Shown piece after piece: positions 46,561-56,168 of a DNA stretch of 64,000 nt. The position numbers and the translations under genes are program-made. The notes under the pieces are model-generated. The model worked only from the letters and a program-made list of their open reading frames with translations, was not told where the DNA came from and did not search any database. The stretch lies in the NCBI GenBank assembly GCA_025384855.1, contig JALAHT010000003.1:186001-250000 (forward strand), read 5' to 3'. This DNA is from Luteirhabdus salina (lineage in GTDB: Bacteria > Bacteroidota > Bacteroidia > Flavobacteriales > Flavobacteriaceae). The stretch's first letter is position 1; each line of letters starts with the position of its first letter.

Positions 46561-46632
46561 CAGAGAATAAATTGTTCATAGCCCTGTGAAAAAACTATTT
46601 AACTTTTTCGTAAACTTGGGATATAATTTTTA

Positions 46633-46640
46633 TAGATTTG
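46633..46640 (+). promoter_or_regulatory. -7 promoter box for the OmpA-like gene
   Basis: TAGATTTG, perfect TAnnTTTG, 55 bp before the ATG at 46695, with TTG at 46616-46618 upstream at a shorter distance than ideal. Confidence 0.4.
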
Positions 46641-46694
46641 TTAGGAATCATAGGTTATTCCTTATTTAACTGACTAACAATCTTTTAGGGGCGG

Positions 46695-47681
46695 ATGAAA
46701 AATTTCCTTATCGCTTTTGGAATCTTTTTGGCATGGGCTTTCTTTGGCCTATGGCTCTATTTTATGTTGGAACCGAAGGAGAATACCATGATTGCCCAAG
46801 AATCGACGCAGCAAAATACGGCTACTTCCGCTGTTGAAAAGCAATCTACTTCTGGTGCTGAGTCTAATGAAAGCATTCGAGATACCCTAACCAGTTCCGA
46901 TAATAAAATTGAGGAAACGAACGCGAATTTCGGATTAACCGCAGTGGATAGCGATGGAGCAACCTTATTTCAGTATAAGGATGGCGTTGCGATTCAAAAA
47001 AACAGTTCGGCGATTAGCATTCCACAAACCTCCCTCGATATAAAATATAAGCTTCAAACCTACTTACAAGAACATCCTGATATGGAGCTTCATGTCATTT
47101 CGCGATATAGTCCAGAGGAAAATATTGAAAATCCGAATTATGGGGTTCAGCGAGGTGAGGAAATGGAGCAAATCCTTTTGGGAGCTGGTGTTCCTAAAGA
47201 ACAGATTGTTATAAAACCGGTTATAAAGGACATTCGTTTTGATGCGGAAGAACGTTACGATAGAGGTATTTCCTTTGCATTTCGTCCGTTAGATGAAGGT
47301 CGATTGGAATTGATGCGAAATCGTATTCCCGAAACGATGACCGTGTATCCCCGCTTTTCAGATCGAGGTATTCTGATCAATCAAGAGCTACGTGATTTAC
47401 TAGAGACGGTAATGAACATGATGAAGGATAACCCTGATGCTACGGTTGATGTGGTGGGCCATACTGACAATGTGGGAAATGCGATTGACAACTACCATAC
47501 GGGACTTACGTATGCGCGTCAGGCGCGATGGTTTTTGGTTACCAAAGGACCGATAGATCGAACTAAAATTAGAGCGCTGTCTAAAGGTGAAACCGAGCCG
47601 ATAGACGATAACACCTCTGAACGAGGAAGAATCGCCAACAGACGCCTAGAAATAATATTATATCCCAATGGAGCAAATTAA
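46695..47681 (+). CDS. Membrane-anchored OmpA-family protein
   Basis: 328 residues. The N-terminal anchor helix (about 1-25, rich in Phe, Trp and Leu) lacks a lipobox. A Ser/Thr/Gln-rich linker (30-75) leads to two OmpA-like segments: a degenerate one at about 100-200 (HPDMELHVISRYS) and a complete one at about 210-328 with VDVVGHTDNVGNAIDN, RARW-like LTYARQARW, and RGRIANRRLEIIL. The complete domain should bind peptidoglycan meso-diaminopimelate. It overlaps the next gene by 14 bp, so the two are probably co-translated. Confidence 0.85.
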   Translation: MKNFLIAFGIFLAWAFFGLWLYFMLEPKENTMIAQESTQQNTATSAVEKQSTSGAESNESIRDTLTSSDNKIEETNANFGLTAVDSDGATLFQYKDGVAIQKNSSAISIPQTSLDIKYKLQTYLQEHPDMELHVISRYSPEENIENPNYGVQRGEEMEQILLGAGVPKEQIVIKPVIKDIRFDAEERYDRGISFAFRPLDEGRLELMRNRIPETMTVYPRFSDRGILINQELRDLLETVMNMMKDNPDATVDVVGHTDNVGNAIDNYHTGLTYARQARWFLVTKGPIDRTKIRALSKGETEPIDDNTSERGRIANRRLEIILYPNGAN

Positions 47682-48228
47682 TCCTTTCCTTCAGCAGTTG
47701 CCCGATATGTTGGGTATCTTCACTTTGATGTGTGTATCATTCCTTTTGGGATATTTTGCCTCGTATTGGCTTCAACGATCTAAAAAAAGAAAGTTGATAG
47801 AACGTTTGAAGAAGGAAATTAACGCCGCAAAGCAAGAAAAGGTAAATAATATTGAAACCATCTTCACCGAAATAAAGCCGAAAATTCTGGAGGTTATTCA
47901 GGAAGAGAAAAAGGAAACGCTTTCACCTGAAGCAGTAGCAGAACGCACTCGCAATAACCTTGTAAATTACACTAAAAGCAAACCAACCATCGATTTTGAT
48001 TCTATCGGACGAGCCGAAGCGTATGAAAAAGATGATTTAACGAGAATTAACGGTATCGGACCGTATGTTGAAGAAAAGTTGAATGAAATAGGCATCTATA
48101 CCTACTCGCAAATTAGTCGATTGGAGTATAGCGACATTCGCGCCATCACCGAAAGCATCGACTTTTTCCCAGGTCGTATTGAACGCGATAATTGGGTTGG
48201 GCAAGCCAAACATCTACAATATCACTAA
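47668..48228 (+). CDS. Membrane-anchored helix-hairpin-helix protein
   Basis: 186 residues. One hydrophobic helix (about 14-34) is followed by a basic stretch, a predicted coiled coil (about 38-90), and a C-terminal helix-hairpin-helix domain (about 120-186) with DDLTRINGIGPYVEEKLNEIG and FFPGRIERDNWVGQAKHL (each in parts). This C-terminal pattern is the COG3743-type H3TH domain, often next to or fused with envelope proteins. Nuclease activity is not established. It overlaps the OmpA-like gene by 14 bp and is followed after 9 bp by the symporter gene. Confidence 0.8.
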   Translation: MEQINPFLQQLPDMLGIFTLMCVSFLLGYFASYWLQRSKKRKLIERLKKEINAAKQEKVNNIETIFTEIKPKILEVIQEEKKETLSPEAVAERTRNNLVNYTKSKPTIDFDSIGRAEAYEKDDLTRINGIGPYVEEKLNEIGIYTYSQISRLEYSDIRAITESIDFFPGRIERDNWVGQAKHLQYH

Positions 48229-48237
48229 TCCACTTTT

Positions 48238-50019
48238 ATGGAATTAGCAACCTTAGACTGGGGAATTATCCTTGCATTTTTTGCGGTATTCCTTATCATC
48301 GGAATTTTAGTAGCCAAACGTTCTGGAAAAGACTCGAAGGAGTTTTTTCTTTCGGGACGTAATATGCCATGGTGGTTATTGGGAATTTCGATGGTGGCAA
48401 CAACTTTTTCAGCCGACACCCCTAACCTAGTTACCGATATCGTACGACAGAATGGTATTTCCGGAAATTGGGTGTGGTGGACTTTTCTTATTACAGGTAT
48501 GTTGACGGTATTTGTGTATGCGAAGCTATGGCGTCGATCGCAAGTATTGACCGACCTTCAATTTTATGAACTTAGGTATAGCGGAAAGGAAGCTGCTTTT
48601 CTCCGAGGCTTTAGGGCCCTTTATTTGGGTGTATTCTTTAATGTGATGATAATGGCTTCGGTATGTTTAGCCGCTATTAAGATTGGTGGAGTGTTGTTCA
48701 ATCTGGAGGATTGGGAATCGGTGTTGTATGCTTCCATAATTACAGTGGCCTATAGTTCCATCGGAGGATTGAGAGGTGTAATTTTTACCGACTTTCTTCA
48801 GTTTATCATTGCGATGATCGGCTCGGTTTGGGCTGCCTATTACATTGTAAATTTACCGGAGATTGGTGGATTGGAAAATTTACTGGCCCATGAAAATGTA
48901 ACAGACAAGCTTCAGTTTTTGCCTGATTTCAATAATACTGAATCGGTTCTCGTGTTACTGATCATACCATTAGCTGTGCAATGGTGGAGTGTTTGGTATC
49001 CAGGCGCTGAACCGGGTGGTGGTGGCTATATTGCCCAACGGATGCTTTCGGCAAAGGATGAGAAAAATGCGATTGGGGCCACGCTGCTCTTCAATGTGGC
49101 ACATTACGCGCTACGACCATGGCCATGGATTTTAATTGCGTTAGCTTCTTTAGTGCTGTATCCACAATTATCGGATATTGGAAACGAATTCCCAAATGCT
49201 GTGTTAGGTCATGATTTGGGGTATCCAGCGATGCTGACGAACCTGCCGGCAGGCTTGTTGGGATTGGTGGTAGCTTCTTTGGTAGCTGCTTTTATGAGTA
49301 CGATTTCAACGCACTTGAACTGGGGCTCATCCTATGTTTCCTTGGATTTTTACCAACGTTTTGTAAAACCAGAGGCATCAGAGAAGGAATTGGTGGCTGT
49401 GGGACGGATCTCTACGATTGTTCTGATGGTTTTCGCGGCTCTAATAGCTTTAGCGTTACGCGATGCGTTGAGTACTTTCGCTATTCTACTGCAAATCGGA
49501 GCGGGTACCGGCTTGATATTTATTTTACGTTGGTTCTGGTGGCGGGTGAATGCCTATAGCGAAATTACGGGAATGGTTGTTTCCTTTATCGTTGCCTTGC
49601 TCTTTGAATTTACGGAGTTTGGAAGTGGATTCGCAGATTACGAAAAATTAGTGATCGGTGTTGCTATTACAACTGCAAGCTGGATTACCGTAACCTTACT
49701 TACGCGTCCGACCGACATCAAGGTGTTGGCGCAATTCTATAATGCTATTAAACCCTATGGTCACGGCTGGAAAGGTTTTCGAAATATTGCTGAAAAAGAA
49801 GGTGTTAAGATGGGAAAAAGTAGCGATTCCTTCACCATAGATTTTGCTTCTATGCTGCTTGCCATCGTATTTGTTTATACCTCTTTATTTGCCACTGGAT
49901 ATTTCATTTATGGCAATATGATTGGTGGATCTATCTTATTGACCGTCGCTGCTATCAGCGGATACTTTGTCTTCTATTTGTGGCAGAAAGGGAAAAAGCG
50001 CCAACGAACTGAATCGTAA
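48238..50019 (+). CDS. Sodium:solute symporter family protein
   Basis: 593 residues with about 13-14 hydrophobic helices. SSF features include FFLSGRNMPWWLLGISMVAT (in TM2), AYSSIGGLRGVIFTDFLQF and the AFMSTISTHLNWGSSYV segment with the Na2-site Ser/Thr residues. It takes up an unknown solute with Na+. It is the third gene of the 46695 cluster. The C-terminal tail is basic. Confidence 0.92.
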   Translation: MELATLDWGIILAFFAVFLIIGILVAKRSGKDSKEFFLSGRNMPWWLLGISMVATTFSADTPNLVTDIVRQNGISGNWVWWTFLITGMLTVFVYAKLWRRSQVLTDLQFYELRYSGKEAAFLRGFRALYLGVFFNVMIMASVCLAAIKIGGVLFNLEDWESVLYASIITVAYSSIGGLRGVIFTDFLQFIIAMIGSVWAAYYIVNLPEIGGLENLLAHENVTDKLQFLPDFNNTESVLVLLIIPLAVQWWSVWYPGAEPGGGGYIAQRMLSAKDEKNAIGATLLFNVAHYALRPWPWILIALASLVLYPQLSDIGNEFPNAVLGHDLGYPAMLTNLPAGLLGLVVASLVAAFMSTISTHLNWGSSYVSLDFYQRFVKPEASEKELVAVGRISTIVLMVFAALIALALRDALSTFAILLQIGAGTGLIFILRWFWWRVNAYSEITGMVVSFIVALLFEFTEFGSGFADYEKLVIGVAITTASWITVTLLTRPTDIKVLAQFYNAIKPYGHGWKGFRNIAEKEGVKMGKSSDSFTIDFASMLLAIVFVYTSLFATGYFIYGNMIGGSILLTVAAISGYFVFYLWQKGKKRQRTES

Positions 50020-50050
50020 GCGCTTTTCAATTTGAATTGATAACTAGATT

Positions 50051-50866
50051 TTACTGATTTCCTAAGATAATCGGTAGTCCGCTATCTCCCGAACCAATTA
50101 CAATGACTTTTGCATTTGGCGATTCAGATAGCTTAGTAGTTGCTTGAATACCTTTCTCTTGAAGGATTTTATCCGTAAGGGAAGCACTTAAAATGCGGTT
50201 CGCATCGGCCTTACCTTGTGCCTCAATACGTTGCTTTTCGGCTTCTTTTTCAGCCTTTTCCAATCGGAACTCATACTCCAACGACTCCTGCTCCTGCTTT
50301 AACTTACGTTCAATAGCCTGTTTGATGGTGGGCGGAAGCGTTACATCGCGAACTAAGATTTCATCGATATTGATGTAGTTGTTCTCTACGATTTTCTTCG
50401 TCTCCTCATAAATTTCGCGTTGGATCGCGTCCCTTTTACTGCTGTACAATTGTTCGGGCGTATAGCGACCTACCACACTACGCGCTGCTGACCGGATAGT
50501 CGGGAGAATAATTCTATTTAGGTAGTTTTCCCCAATTTCTTGGTGAAGCTTCCCTAGGTTTTCATATTCGGGTTTGTACCATGTAGAGGCATCCAGTTGA
50601 ATATCCAATCCATTCGAGGATAGCACCTTCATCTTTTCAAAAACCTCCTGTCTACGCACCTCGTACTTATATACCTTATTCCAGGGTGCAACAATATGGA
50701 AGCCTTCACCTAATGGTGGTTCATCGGTTACAACACCATTCCCGAAGGTTCGGTATAAAACGCCCGCTTGACCAGAGTCGATGGTAACCGATGATCGGGC
50801 GATAATGATAATTAATATGATAATTCCTATTACTACAGGAATTCCAATTTTTGGTAATCTGTCCAT
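50051..50866 (-). CDS. Prohibitin/SPFH family membrane protein
   Basis: 271 residues. A single N-terminal transmembrane helix (about 7-25) is followed by the SPFH/PHB domain (about 28-195: SGQAGVLYRTFGNGVV, EGFHIVAPWNKVYKYEVRRQE) and a long coiled coil rich in Glu, Lys and Gln (195-235). Prohibitins form ring assemblies at the inner membrane and often affect FtsH. The gene is 15 bp after the VWA gene on the same strand. Confidence 0.92.
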   Translation of the reverse strand: MDRLPKIGIPVVIGIIILIIIIARSSVTIDSGQAGVLYRTFGNGVVTDEPPLGEGFHIVAPWNKVYKYEVRRQEVFEKMKVLSSNGLDIQLDASTWYKPEYENLGKLHQEIGENYLNRIILPTIRSAARSVVGRYTPEQLYSSKRDAIQREIYEETKKIVENNYINIDEILVRDVTLPPTIKQAIERKLKQEQESLEYEFRLEKAEKEAEKQRIEAQGKADANRILSASLTDKILQEKGIQATTKLSESPNAKVIVIGSGDSGLPIILGNQ

Positions 50867-50881
50867 GTCTATATTTTTGAT

Positions 50882-52915
50882 TTAAATTAATCCGTTATAT
50901 TTTCGAATAAACCATTCCGCTGCAAGCGAAATAATTAGTACGATTAGTAGATAATACCAGTCGATTAAAGGTACGGTTTTTTGTTGGCTTCGCTGAATCG
51001 GCTTATAGGCTTCATTCTCTAAGATTTCATCAATCAGGGAAGCGGTTTCTGTAGTGTAAAATGCTTCACCTGAACTTTCAGACGCCAAGTGTTGTAATTT
51101 ATTAATGTCAGCATTTAAAAATTGTTCCTCGACATTTACATCTAAAATCGTAAAGGAACCACTATTAGATACCGTATTCGTTGCATCCGAAACGGTATAC
51201 ACATAGGTTCCAGCTTCCAAGGAGCTGACGTTCACCTCATAAAAACTCTCCCTCAGCAGCAATGGAAACTCCTGTGCTTGCTCGTTTTCCGTATTTCGAA
51301 CCTGAATGCGAAGACTTGCGCGCGAATCGAACACATAGTTTTTGTCGAAGTATTGTGCGGTAATCAGGATAGGCTGATTGCTGTAGTAAAACGCCTCGGA
51401 AGAAACATCCAATCGACTTCGGCGCTTGGTAGAAGCTAAATATTGAACCAGATTTCCAATAAAGTCATCAAAGGCCTGAAAGCTATTATCCTGAACATAG
51501 GTCCGTGCCCGCCACTTCCATATTCCTTCACCGTCCCAGACAGCCATTTTCCGACTTCCTTCCTGAAGTGTAGCCAATAGCGGACTACCGGTTGAAAATT
51601 CTGAAACTGTCTGTTCCAACAAGACGTCGTGTGGTGCCGTTATCGATAGCTCCCCAAAGGAGGTTTGAAGCGGTGGATACGATTCAAAATCGATTTGTGG
51701 AACAGCAAAGGCGCTATAATTAGAGTTTACGCTACCAGCGACCTGCTCTTCCGCATTGGTCACTTCCTTTTGAATGGCTTGTTGAAAGGAATTTATATAG
51801 CTCCAATCGGTTTCCGTTCCGGTGATTAACCAATAATTTTTTCCTGAATCTTCCAAGGCTTGCATAAGAGTGGCAAACGCTCGAGTAGGTTGAAAAAGAA
51901 TGACTAATTGATAGTCCTCCAGGTTTGAAAGCGCTTCGGAAGGCTTCTGGATGGTGGCCGTACGTTGTTTGTTGCTTGTAATGCTTTTTTGAAGCATCCC
52001 GAGATCAGGATGTGTTAGTTCACTTACAATAAGGACATTCGTGGCCTGGTCGATGACTTCAACCGCAAAATACGCGCTATTGTTTGCCGTATTTTTTTCC
52101 TCTGAAAGCGGCCCTAGCCTAGCTGTGTATTTTTGAACACCAACCGCATTAGCGGGTAAGGTGAACTGTAAGGTTTGACTGCTGTTCTCTTCAGAAAAAG
52201 AAACATTCTGGCGAAATACGGTAGTTCCAATTTGCTGAACGATGAATTCCGAAGAAACCGCCTCACTTCCAGTATAGCTTAGAAATACTTCCACCGGAAA
52301 TTGGTTTTTTAAAAACGCATAGCGGTTGTTATTGATACGATTAATACGCAAGTCGGTATAGGCGATCGAATCGCCCACCATTAACGGATAAATAGCATTA
52401 TTGTAGGTATTCGCTATGAATTCATAATCACGACCAAGGGTTTGGTTTCCATCGGTAATGATGATGGTTGGCGCCCTATTCTTCTCTTGTGTATTTTTTA
52501 GGGTTGAAAGCGCTGTTGAAACATTGGTATTTTCTTCTGAAAACGAAAGAGAATCGTTATTCTGAAGTGTTTGTCCGAAGGTGTAATACCTTATATTGAA
52601 ACGTTCCTGAAGTGCTGAGTTTTTCTGAAGCTGTTGCACCGAATTCCGAACATCCTCTGTTCGCTCCAACGCTTCAATAGAAGCCGAATTGTCGATAAGG
52701 ATTGAAAGATTAGGCTTTTCAAGCGTATAGGTTTCTGAAGTAAAGGTGGGATTAATCAGTAATAAGAAAAGCGCAAACAATGAAAGAAACCGCAATACAC
52801 CGATGGTCCAACGTAGGGAAGCGCGATGCGAACTTTTCCACCCATACATCAAAAAAGACAGCAATGCCGCAACAAGTGCGGCAAGGATAATAAAAAATAC
52901 AGTAGCTGTCGTCAT
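50882..52915 (-). CDS. Membrane protein with von Willebrand A-like domain (BatA-type layout)
   Basis: 677 residues. Two N-terminal helices (about 5-24 and 38-58) precede a VWA-like domain with the MIDAS start LSILIDNSASI and IIITDGNQT. A long beta-rich region (200-620) follows, then one C-terminal helix (about 645-665). This is the layout of N-terminally anchored VWA proteins with periplasmic C-terminal parts that are widespread in Bacteroidota. The role is unknown. It is followed by the prohibitin gene and preceded by fabG, all on the minus strand. Confidence 0.82.
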   Translation of the reverse strand: MTTATVFFIILAALVAALLSFLMYGWKSSHRASLRWTIGVLRFLSLFALFLLLINPTFTSETYTLEKPNLSILIDNSASIEALERTEDVRNSVQQLQKNSALQERFNIRYYTFGQTLQNNDSLSFSEENTNVSTALSTLKNTQEKNRAPTIIITDGNQTLGRDYEFIANTYNNAIYPLMVGDSIAYTDLRINRINNNRYAFLKNQFPVEVFLSYTGSEAVSSEFIVQQIGTTVFRQNVSFSEENSSQTLQFTLPANAVGVQKYTARLGPLSEEKNTANNSAYFAVEVIDQATNVLIVSELTHPDLGMLQKSITSNKQRTATIQKPSEALSNLEDYQLVILFQPTRAFATLMQALEDSGKNYWLITGTETDWSYINSFQQAIQKEVTNAEEQVAGSVNSNYSAFAVPQIDFESYPPLQTSFGELSITAPHDVLLEQTVSEFSTGSPLLATLQEGSRKMAVWDGEGIWKWRARTYVQDNSFQAFDDFIGNLVQYLASTKRRSRLDVSSEAFYYSNQPILITAQYFDKNYVFDSRASLRIQVRNTENEQAQEFPLLLRESFYEVNVSSLEAGTYVYTVSDATNTVSNSGSFTILDVNVEEQFLNADINKLQHLASESSGEAFYTTETASLIDEILENEAYKPIQRSQQKTVPLIDWYYLLIVLIISLAAEWFIRKYNGLI

Positions 52916-52960
52916 ATTGGGGTTTCGATGCTTTCTTCACAAAAGCACATTCAAATGGGT

Positions 52961-53707
52961 TTAGGTTAGCATTCCGCCATCTACGTTCAATACTTGACCC
53001 GTAATATATGCGGAAAGATCGCTTCCCAAGAACACACAAGCATTTGCGATATCCTCTGGAGAGCCGCCACGCTTCAACGGAATAGCATCGCGCCATCCTT
53101 GAACGGTTGCTTCATCCAATTTACCCGTCATTTCAGTTTCAATAAAGCCTGGCGCAATGGCATTACAGCGAATGTCGCGTGAACCAAGTTCGAGTGCTAC
53201 CGACTTGGTAAAACCTATAATTCCAGCTTTTGAGGCGGCGTAGTTGGTCTGACCAGCATTTCCCTTCACTCCTACTACAGAACTCATATTGATAATAGAA
53301 CCTTTTCGTTGTTTCAACATGGTGCGCTGCACCGCTTTCGTCATATTGAACACCGACTTTAGGTTCACTTCAATTACCTTGTCGAAATCTTCTTCAGAAA
53401 TACGCATCAACAGATTGTCCTTCGTAATTCCGGCATTGTTCACCAAGATATCGATGCTTCCGAAGTCGTTCATCACGTCGCTCGCCAACTGTTGTGCTTC
53501 TTCAAAGCTAGCGGCGTTGCTTTGGTACGCCTTTACGGTCACTCCCTTTTTGGATACTTCATCCGCAATAGCTTCAGCAGCTTCCTTGGAAGAATTATAG
53601 GTAAATGCCACGTTTGCACCATGGTCTGCAAATATTTCAACGATTCCTTTTCCGATGCCACGGCTACCGCCGGTAACAATCGCAGTTTTTCCTTCGAGTA
53701 ATTTCAT
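52961..53707 (-). CDS. fabG: 3-oxoacyl-[acyl-carrier-protein] reductase
   Basis: 248 residues from the ATG at 53707 (a TTG directly before it is not needed). SDR features: TGGSRGIG (12-19) for NADP binding, NNAG (90-93), and the catalytic set N115, S143, Y156 and K160 in YAASK. It ends with the SDR C-terminal GQVLNVDGG. It reduces beta-ketoacyl-ACP in fatty acid synthesis. A TATATTTG box, 54 bp before the start, directly follows the sucD terminator. Confidence 0.95.
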   Translation of the reverse strand: MKLLEGKTAIVTGGSRGIGKGIVEIFADHGANVAFTYNSSKEAAEAIADEVSKKGVTVKAYQSNAASFEEAQQLASDVMNDFGSIDILVNNAGITKDNLLMRISEEDFDKVIEVNLKSVFNMTKAVQRTMLKQRKGSIINMSSVVGVKGNAGQTNYAASKAGIIGFTKSVALELGSRDIRCNAIAPGFIETEMTGKLDEATVQGWRDAIPLKRGGSPEDIANACVFLGSDLSAYITGQVLNVDGGMLT

Positions 53708-53760
53708 CAAGTTGGTTTTAAGTGAAGTTGAAGTTGGTTTTTCCTTTCAACATAGCTATT

Positions 53761-53768
53761 CAAATATA
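53761..53768 (-). promoter_or_regulatory. -7 box for fabG, fused to the sucD terminator T-run
   Basis: Minus-strand TATATTTG whose first T is the last T of the sucD terminator run. It gives a 5' leader of about 47 nt for fabG. The same T6-ATATTTG string occurs after the efp terminator. Confidence 0.4.
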
Positions 53769-53797
53769 AAAAAGCCCCGCGAAACGAGCAGGGCTTT
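53768..53797 (-). terminator. Intrinsic terminator downstream of sucD
   Basis: Stem AAAGCCC (53771-53777) / GGGCTTT (53791-53797), with a GC/GC inner extension across one mismatch, then T6 on the minus strand. It ends 20-50 bp after the sucD stop. Confidence 0.85.
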
Positions 53798-53816
53798 CTA
53801 GCTATATTTTGAAGCG

Positions 53817-54689
53817 TTATCCTAAGACTTCCGCTACTTTCTTTCCGATTTCAGCAGGCGAATCCACCACGTGAATGCCACAATCGCGCATAATCTTCTT
53901 TTTGGCCTGAGCCGTATCGTCGCTTCCGCCTACGATAGCACCCGCATGCCCCATGGTACGACCTGCTGGAGCTGTTTCACCGGCAATAAATCCGATGATA
54001 GGCTTTTTGCTTCCGCTTTCCTTATACCATTTGGCAGCGTCTGCTTCCAACTGACCACCGATTTCACCAATCATTACTACGGCTTCAGTTTCGTCGTCGT
54101 TGATTAATAATTCAATCGCTTGTTTGGTTGTAGTCCCGATAATCGGGTCGCCACCAATTCCGATAGCTGTTGTAATACCTAGTCCTTGTTTTACTACTTG
54201 ATCGGCAGCTTCATAGGTAAGCGTACCCGACTTTGATACGACCCCAACTTTTCCTTTTTTGAAGACGAACCCAGGCATAATTCCTACTTTCGCTTCGCCT
54301 GGCGTAATAACTCCTGGACAGTTTGGGCCGACCAATCGGCAATCCTTTCCTTCAATATAGTCTGCAGCCTTAATCATATCGGCTACTGGAATACCTTCCG
54401 TAATGGTGATAATCACTTTAATGCCGGCATCGGCAGCTTCCATGATAGCATCTGCAGCAAATGCTGGTGGCACAAAGATGATGGAAACATCGGCTCCTGT
54501 TTTCTCAACAGCTTCAGAAACTGTGTTGAATACAGGTTTGTCGAGATGGGTTTGACCACCTTTTCCAGGCGTTACCCCTCCTACTACGTTGGTTCCATAT
54601 TCTATCATCTGACCAGCGTGGAAAGTTCCCTCGCTACCCGTGAATCCTTGTACAATGATTTTTGAATCTTTATTGACTAATACGCTCAT
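53817..54689 (-). CDS. sucD: Succinate-CoA ligase, alpha subunit
   Basis: 290 residues from the ATG at 54689 (MSVLVNKDSKIIVQGFTGSE); the longer frame to 54755 adds a basic extension across the promoter. QGFTGSEGTFH is the CoA-binding loop, and the active-site His248 is in GRTMGHAGAIVGG. It forms succinyl-CoA synthetase with SucC, which is not in this window. It is transcribed from a TACCTTTG box at 54766. Confidence 0.96.
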   Translation of the reverse strand: MSVLVNKDSKIIVQGFTGSEGTFHAGQMIEYGTNVVGGVTPGKGGQTHLDKPVFNTVSEAVEKTGADVSIIFVPPAFAADAIMEAADAGIKVIITITEGIPVADMIKAADYIEGKDCRLVGPNCPGVITPGEAKVGIMPGFVFKKGKVGVVSKSGTLTYEAADQVVKQGLGITTAIGIGGDPIIGTTTKQAIELLINDDETEAVVMIGEIGGQLEADAAKWYKESGSKKPIIGFIAGETAPAGRTMGHAGAIVGGSDDTAQAKKKIMRDCGIHVVDSPAEIGKKVAEVLG

Positions 54690-54765
54690 GGTATATTTTG
54701 AATATTTTCGTTGGTTTCTTTTGGGTGATAGAGCGATTGTTTCCAATCGTTTCATACACCGCGCA

Positions 54766-54773
54766 CAAAGGTA
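54766..54773 (-). promoter_or_regulatory. -7 promoter box of sucD
   Basis: Minus-strand TACCTTTG, a perfect TAnnTTTG match, 77 bp upstream of the sucD ATG and within the gap after the NTF2-like gene. Confidence 0.45.
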
Positions 54774-54802
54774 CTATTTTGAAATAGTTTTGGAAAGGAA
54801 TT

Positions 54803-55216
54803 TTACACCTTAACCCTATGGTAGGATTCGGTTGTATCGTCTTTATCCGTTACCGGTTGACTAATTTGATAGCCGCGGTATAATTTTCCATCCTTTACCT
54901 CCCAAATAGCGATGAAATGGGCGATGCCTAACTCTTCATCAGGATTCTCGATGGTTTTGATATAGTACTTGTAGCGGATGGTGACGTGGTTGTCATCTTC
55001 AAGAATATGACTGATTTCAGCACGAAGATCGGCGTAGGTACGGCGGATTTCGCTGAAGAATTCAGCGAGATCACCGTAATTCATGATGGAAAGCCCGTCT
55101 GTGCTGTTCCAAATGAGCACTAAATCCTTATGAAAATGCTCTTCGATTACCTTATCGTTGGTAAGAATATCCGATTTGTAAAATTGTTTAATGACTTCTT
55201 TCGCGCTCTTACTCAT
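54803..55216 (-). CDS. NTF2-like (SnoaL-type) protein
   Basis: 137 residues forming one cone-shaped alpha+beta domain: an N-terminal helix AKEVIKQFYKSDIL, then HFHKDLVLIWNSTDG, HVTIRYKYYIKTIENPDEE, FIAIWEVKDGKLYRGYQIS. The pocket residues give no clue to substrate. The start overlaps the stop of the upstream LpxD-like gene by 4 bp, so it is co-translated with a lipid A-type acyltransferase paralog, but a functional link is not established. Confidence 0.85.
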   Translation of the reverse strand: MSKSAKEVIKQFYKSDILTNDKVIEEHFHKDLVLIWNSTDGLSIMNYGDLAEFFSEIRRTYADLRAEISHILEDDNHVTIRYKYYIKTIENPDEELGIAHFIAIWEVKDGKLYRGYQISQPVTDKDDTTESYHRVKV

Positions 55217-56151
55217 TTTATTTTATCCAATTTATCAATTATGTCTGGAATCAGGCGAATAGATGCCAATTCCTTGTATTTTTTTCTGAATTCATCAGCC
55301 GGCGTTCCAAAATAGGATTTATGGCCGGTTAATGATTTGCTCACTCCGCTTTGTGCTGAAATAATCGCCTTTTGGCCAATCGTTATACCACTAGTGATAC
55401 CTACTTGTCCCCAAATGGTAACAAAATCTTCAATTTGCACACAGCCTGCAATTCCCACTTGAGAAGCGATTAAGCATCGTTTTCCAATAATGGTATCGTG
55501 CCCTACGTGCACTTGATTGTCGAGTTTGGTACCTTCACCAATCGTTGTTGAAGCCGTTACACCTTTATCGATAGTACATAATGCTCCGATTTCAACATCA
55601 TCGTGAATGACCACATTTCCACCGCTCTGTAGCTTATCGAACTTTTCAGGTCGGTTTTTGTAGTAAAAGGCATCGGCGCCTAGCACCGTTCCCGCATGAA
55701 TAATGACATTGTTCCCGATTTTGGTATTGTCATAAATGGCGACGTTACTATGAATAACACAGTCGTCCCCTATTTCAACATTGTTTCCAATAAAAACATT
55801 CGGTTGAATGATTGTGTGTGTTCCAATGGAAGCAGAATCGGCAATTACCGCCCTTGCAGGATCGAAGGGGTTGAAATGCTTTGTCAGTTTGTTGAAGTCG
55901 CTAAAGGGATCATCACTAATAAGCAAAGCCTTGCCGTCGGGACAATCAACTTTCTTATTGATTAAAATTACTGTTGCGGCACTGTTTAATGCTTTGTCGT
56001 AATACTTTGGATGGTCCACAAAAACGATATCGCCCTGGCGTACGACGTGAATTTCATTCATACCCAACACCGGAAAATCAGGCTTCCCTACGTATTCACA
56101 ACCAAGAATATTGGCAATCTCCGATAAGGTTTGTTGGGTTTTGAACTTCAT
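55213..56151 (-). CDS. LpxD-like UDP-3-O-acylglucosamine N-acyltransferase paralog
   Basis: 312 residues from the ATG at 56151. The N-terminal domain (about 1-100) is LpxD-like, then left-handed beta-helix hexapeptide repeats (about 105-270; HTIIQPNVFIGNNVEIGDDC and others) and a helical C-terminus. The catalytic-type His is in VHVGHDTIIGKRC. It is clearly shorter than and diverged from the bona fide lpxD at 59004. Flavobacteria often carry such a second copy, with unknown acyl specificity. The gene follows efp after a terminator and starts its own transcript. Confidence 0.85.
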   Translation of the reverse strand: MKFKTQQTLSEIANILGCEYVGKPDFPVLGMNEIHVVRQGDIVFVDHPKYYDKALNSAATVILINKKVDCPDGKALLISDDPFSDFNKLTKHFNPFDPARAVIADSASIGTHTIIQPNVFIGNNVEIGDDCVIHSNVAIYDNTKIGNNVIIHAGTVLGADAFYYKNRPEKFDKLQSGGNVVIHDDVEIGALCTIDKGVTASTTIGEGTKLDNQVHVGHDTIIGKRCLIASQVGIAGCVQIEDFVTIWGQVGITSGITIGQKAIISAQSGVSKSLTGHKSYFGTPADEFRKKYKELASIRLIPDIIDKLDKIK

Positions 56152-56168
56152 AGGCCAAATTTGAAAAC

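Noticed and set aside
46397-46579. 60-codon minus-strand frame over the his leader
   Set aside because: It is in another frame than the His-rich leader peptide and passes through the attenuator stem; no protein features.
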